NCBI GenBank assembly: GCA_019918135.1
Contig: WBZZ01000117.1
Span: 37,501-65,000, forward strand
Length of the DNA: 27,500 nucleotides
From: Paulinella micropora
Lineage: Eukaryota > Cercozoa > Imbricatea > Euglyphida > Paulinellidae
Reading direction: 5' to 3'
Shown here piece after piece: positions 26,704 to 27,500 of the stretch. A model generated the notes under the pieces. That model was not told the origin of the DNA. It made no database searches and saw nothing but the letters and a program-made list of their open reading frames with translations. The translations under genes were made by a program, and so were the position numbers. The first letter of the stretch is position 1. Every line of letters starts with the position of its first letter.

Positions 26704-27490
26704 TACATACGTACGTACGTACGTACGTACTCGTAGTACGTACGTACGTACTCCTGGTACGTATGTACGTATGTATGTATGTACGTACGTATGTACGTAC
26801 GTATGTATGTATGTATGTATGTATGTGTGTATGTATGTTATGAATGTTAGTATGTTATGTATGTTATGTATGTTATGTATGTATGCATGTTATGTATGTT
26901 ATGTATGTTATGTATGTTATGTATGTTATGCATGTTATGTATGTTATGTATGTTATGTATGTTATGTATGTATGTATATATTTATTTATGTATGTATGTA
27001 TGTATGTATATATTTATGTATGTATGTATATGTATGTATGTATGTACACACATATGTATGTATGTATGTATGTATGTATGAGTACTATAAGTGCTTAGTT
27101 GTTGTATGTATGTATGTATGTATGTGTGTGTATGTGTATGTATGTATGTATGTATGTATGTATGTATGTATGTATGTATGCATGCATGTATGTATGCATG
27201 TATGCATGCATGTATGTATGTATGTATGTATGTCATACATACATACATACATACATACATACATACCTGCACGATGCATGCATGTATGCATGCATGCATA
27301 CATGCATGCAAGCATGCAAGCATGCATGCATACATACATACATACATGCATGCATACATACATACATACATACATACATACATGCATACATACATGCATG
27401 CATGCATGCATGCATGCATACATATATACATACATACATACATACATACATACATGCATACATACATACATGCATGCATGCAACAGACAA
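26704..27490. repeat. ACGT, GTTATGTAT and ATGT/ATGC arrays with an orientation flip
   Basis: ACGT units (26708-26810) include a perfect hairpin around TCGTA near 26730. A 9-base ATGTTATGT family spans about 26836-26970. ATGT follows, with a short unique stretch (27080-27103), then a flip at about 27233 to ATAC/GCATAC up to 27480. Confidence 0.93.
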
Positions 27491-27500
27491 TACAGACAGT

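Overview
The window is eukaryotic, repeat-rich DNA, and almost all of it is mobile-element sequence. The evidence is two large Ty3/gypsy-order LTR retrotransposons (reverse transcriptase, RNase H, then integrase), long tetranucleotide microsatellites, A/T and G homopolymers, and one candidate spliced exon. No prokaryotic operons, rRNA or tRNA genes were seen. A protist or alga with a transposon-rich genome would fit, but the species cannot be named from sequence alone.

Layout. Element A lies on the minus strand. Its 3' LTR runs off the left edge (1-31), next to a purine tract read on the minus strand (34-48). About 2.1 kb of repeat-filled 3' untranslated region follows (49-2178). Then come integrase (4206-2179), thumb plus RNase H (5888-4164), a decayed remnant probably derived from gag (6771-5889) and leader (7231-6772). 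Its 5' LTR is at 23180-22914, with only 15 bp of element A between it and the inserted element. The two parts of A are separated by element B, so A appears to have been split by an insertion just inside its 5' LTR.

Element B lies on the plus strand, 7232-22898, about 15.7 kb, with paired LTRs (7232-7609 and 22496-22898) and a polypurine tract at 22483-22494. It has a long leader with tandem duplications (7610-9266), a large gag ORF (9267-11846), and an overlapping +1-frame ORF with a CCCH zinc-finger pattern and a basic tract (11851-12729). A broken protease follows (13107-13416), then reverse transcriptase (13526-15085), RNase H (15112-16605), an integrase fractured into several frames (16589-17668), and a C-terminal domain also present in element A (17672-18313). 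Downstream of pol is an additional long coding region with an N-terminal transmembrane segment (19138-21787, broken by frameshifts), then a structured 3' UTR. Element B carries many single-base lesions and is very likely inactive. The LTR pair differs by roughly 20 substitutions by eye.

From 23181 to the right end is genomic flank: poly-A/T, poly-G and (TG)n tracts, a short TTAGGG-like stretch, a GAAA-type purine tract, one candidate terminal exon of a host gene on the minus strand (24449-24138), a four-copy minisatellite, and several kilobases of (ATGT)n, (ATAC)n and related repeats that change strand orientation at a few points.

The most interesting biology is the architecture of this gypsy lineage. 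It has a CCCH finger where a CCHC knuckle is expected, a conserved unrecognised domain after the integrase GPY/F module in two divergent elements, and a membrane-anchored extra ORF in the envelope position of element B.
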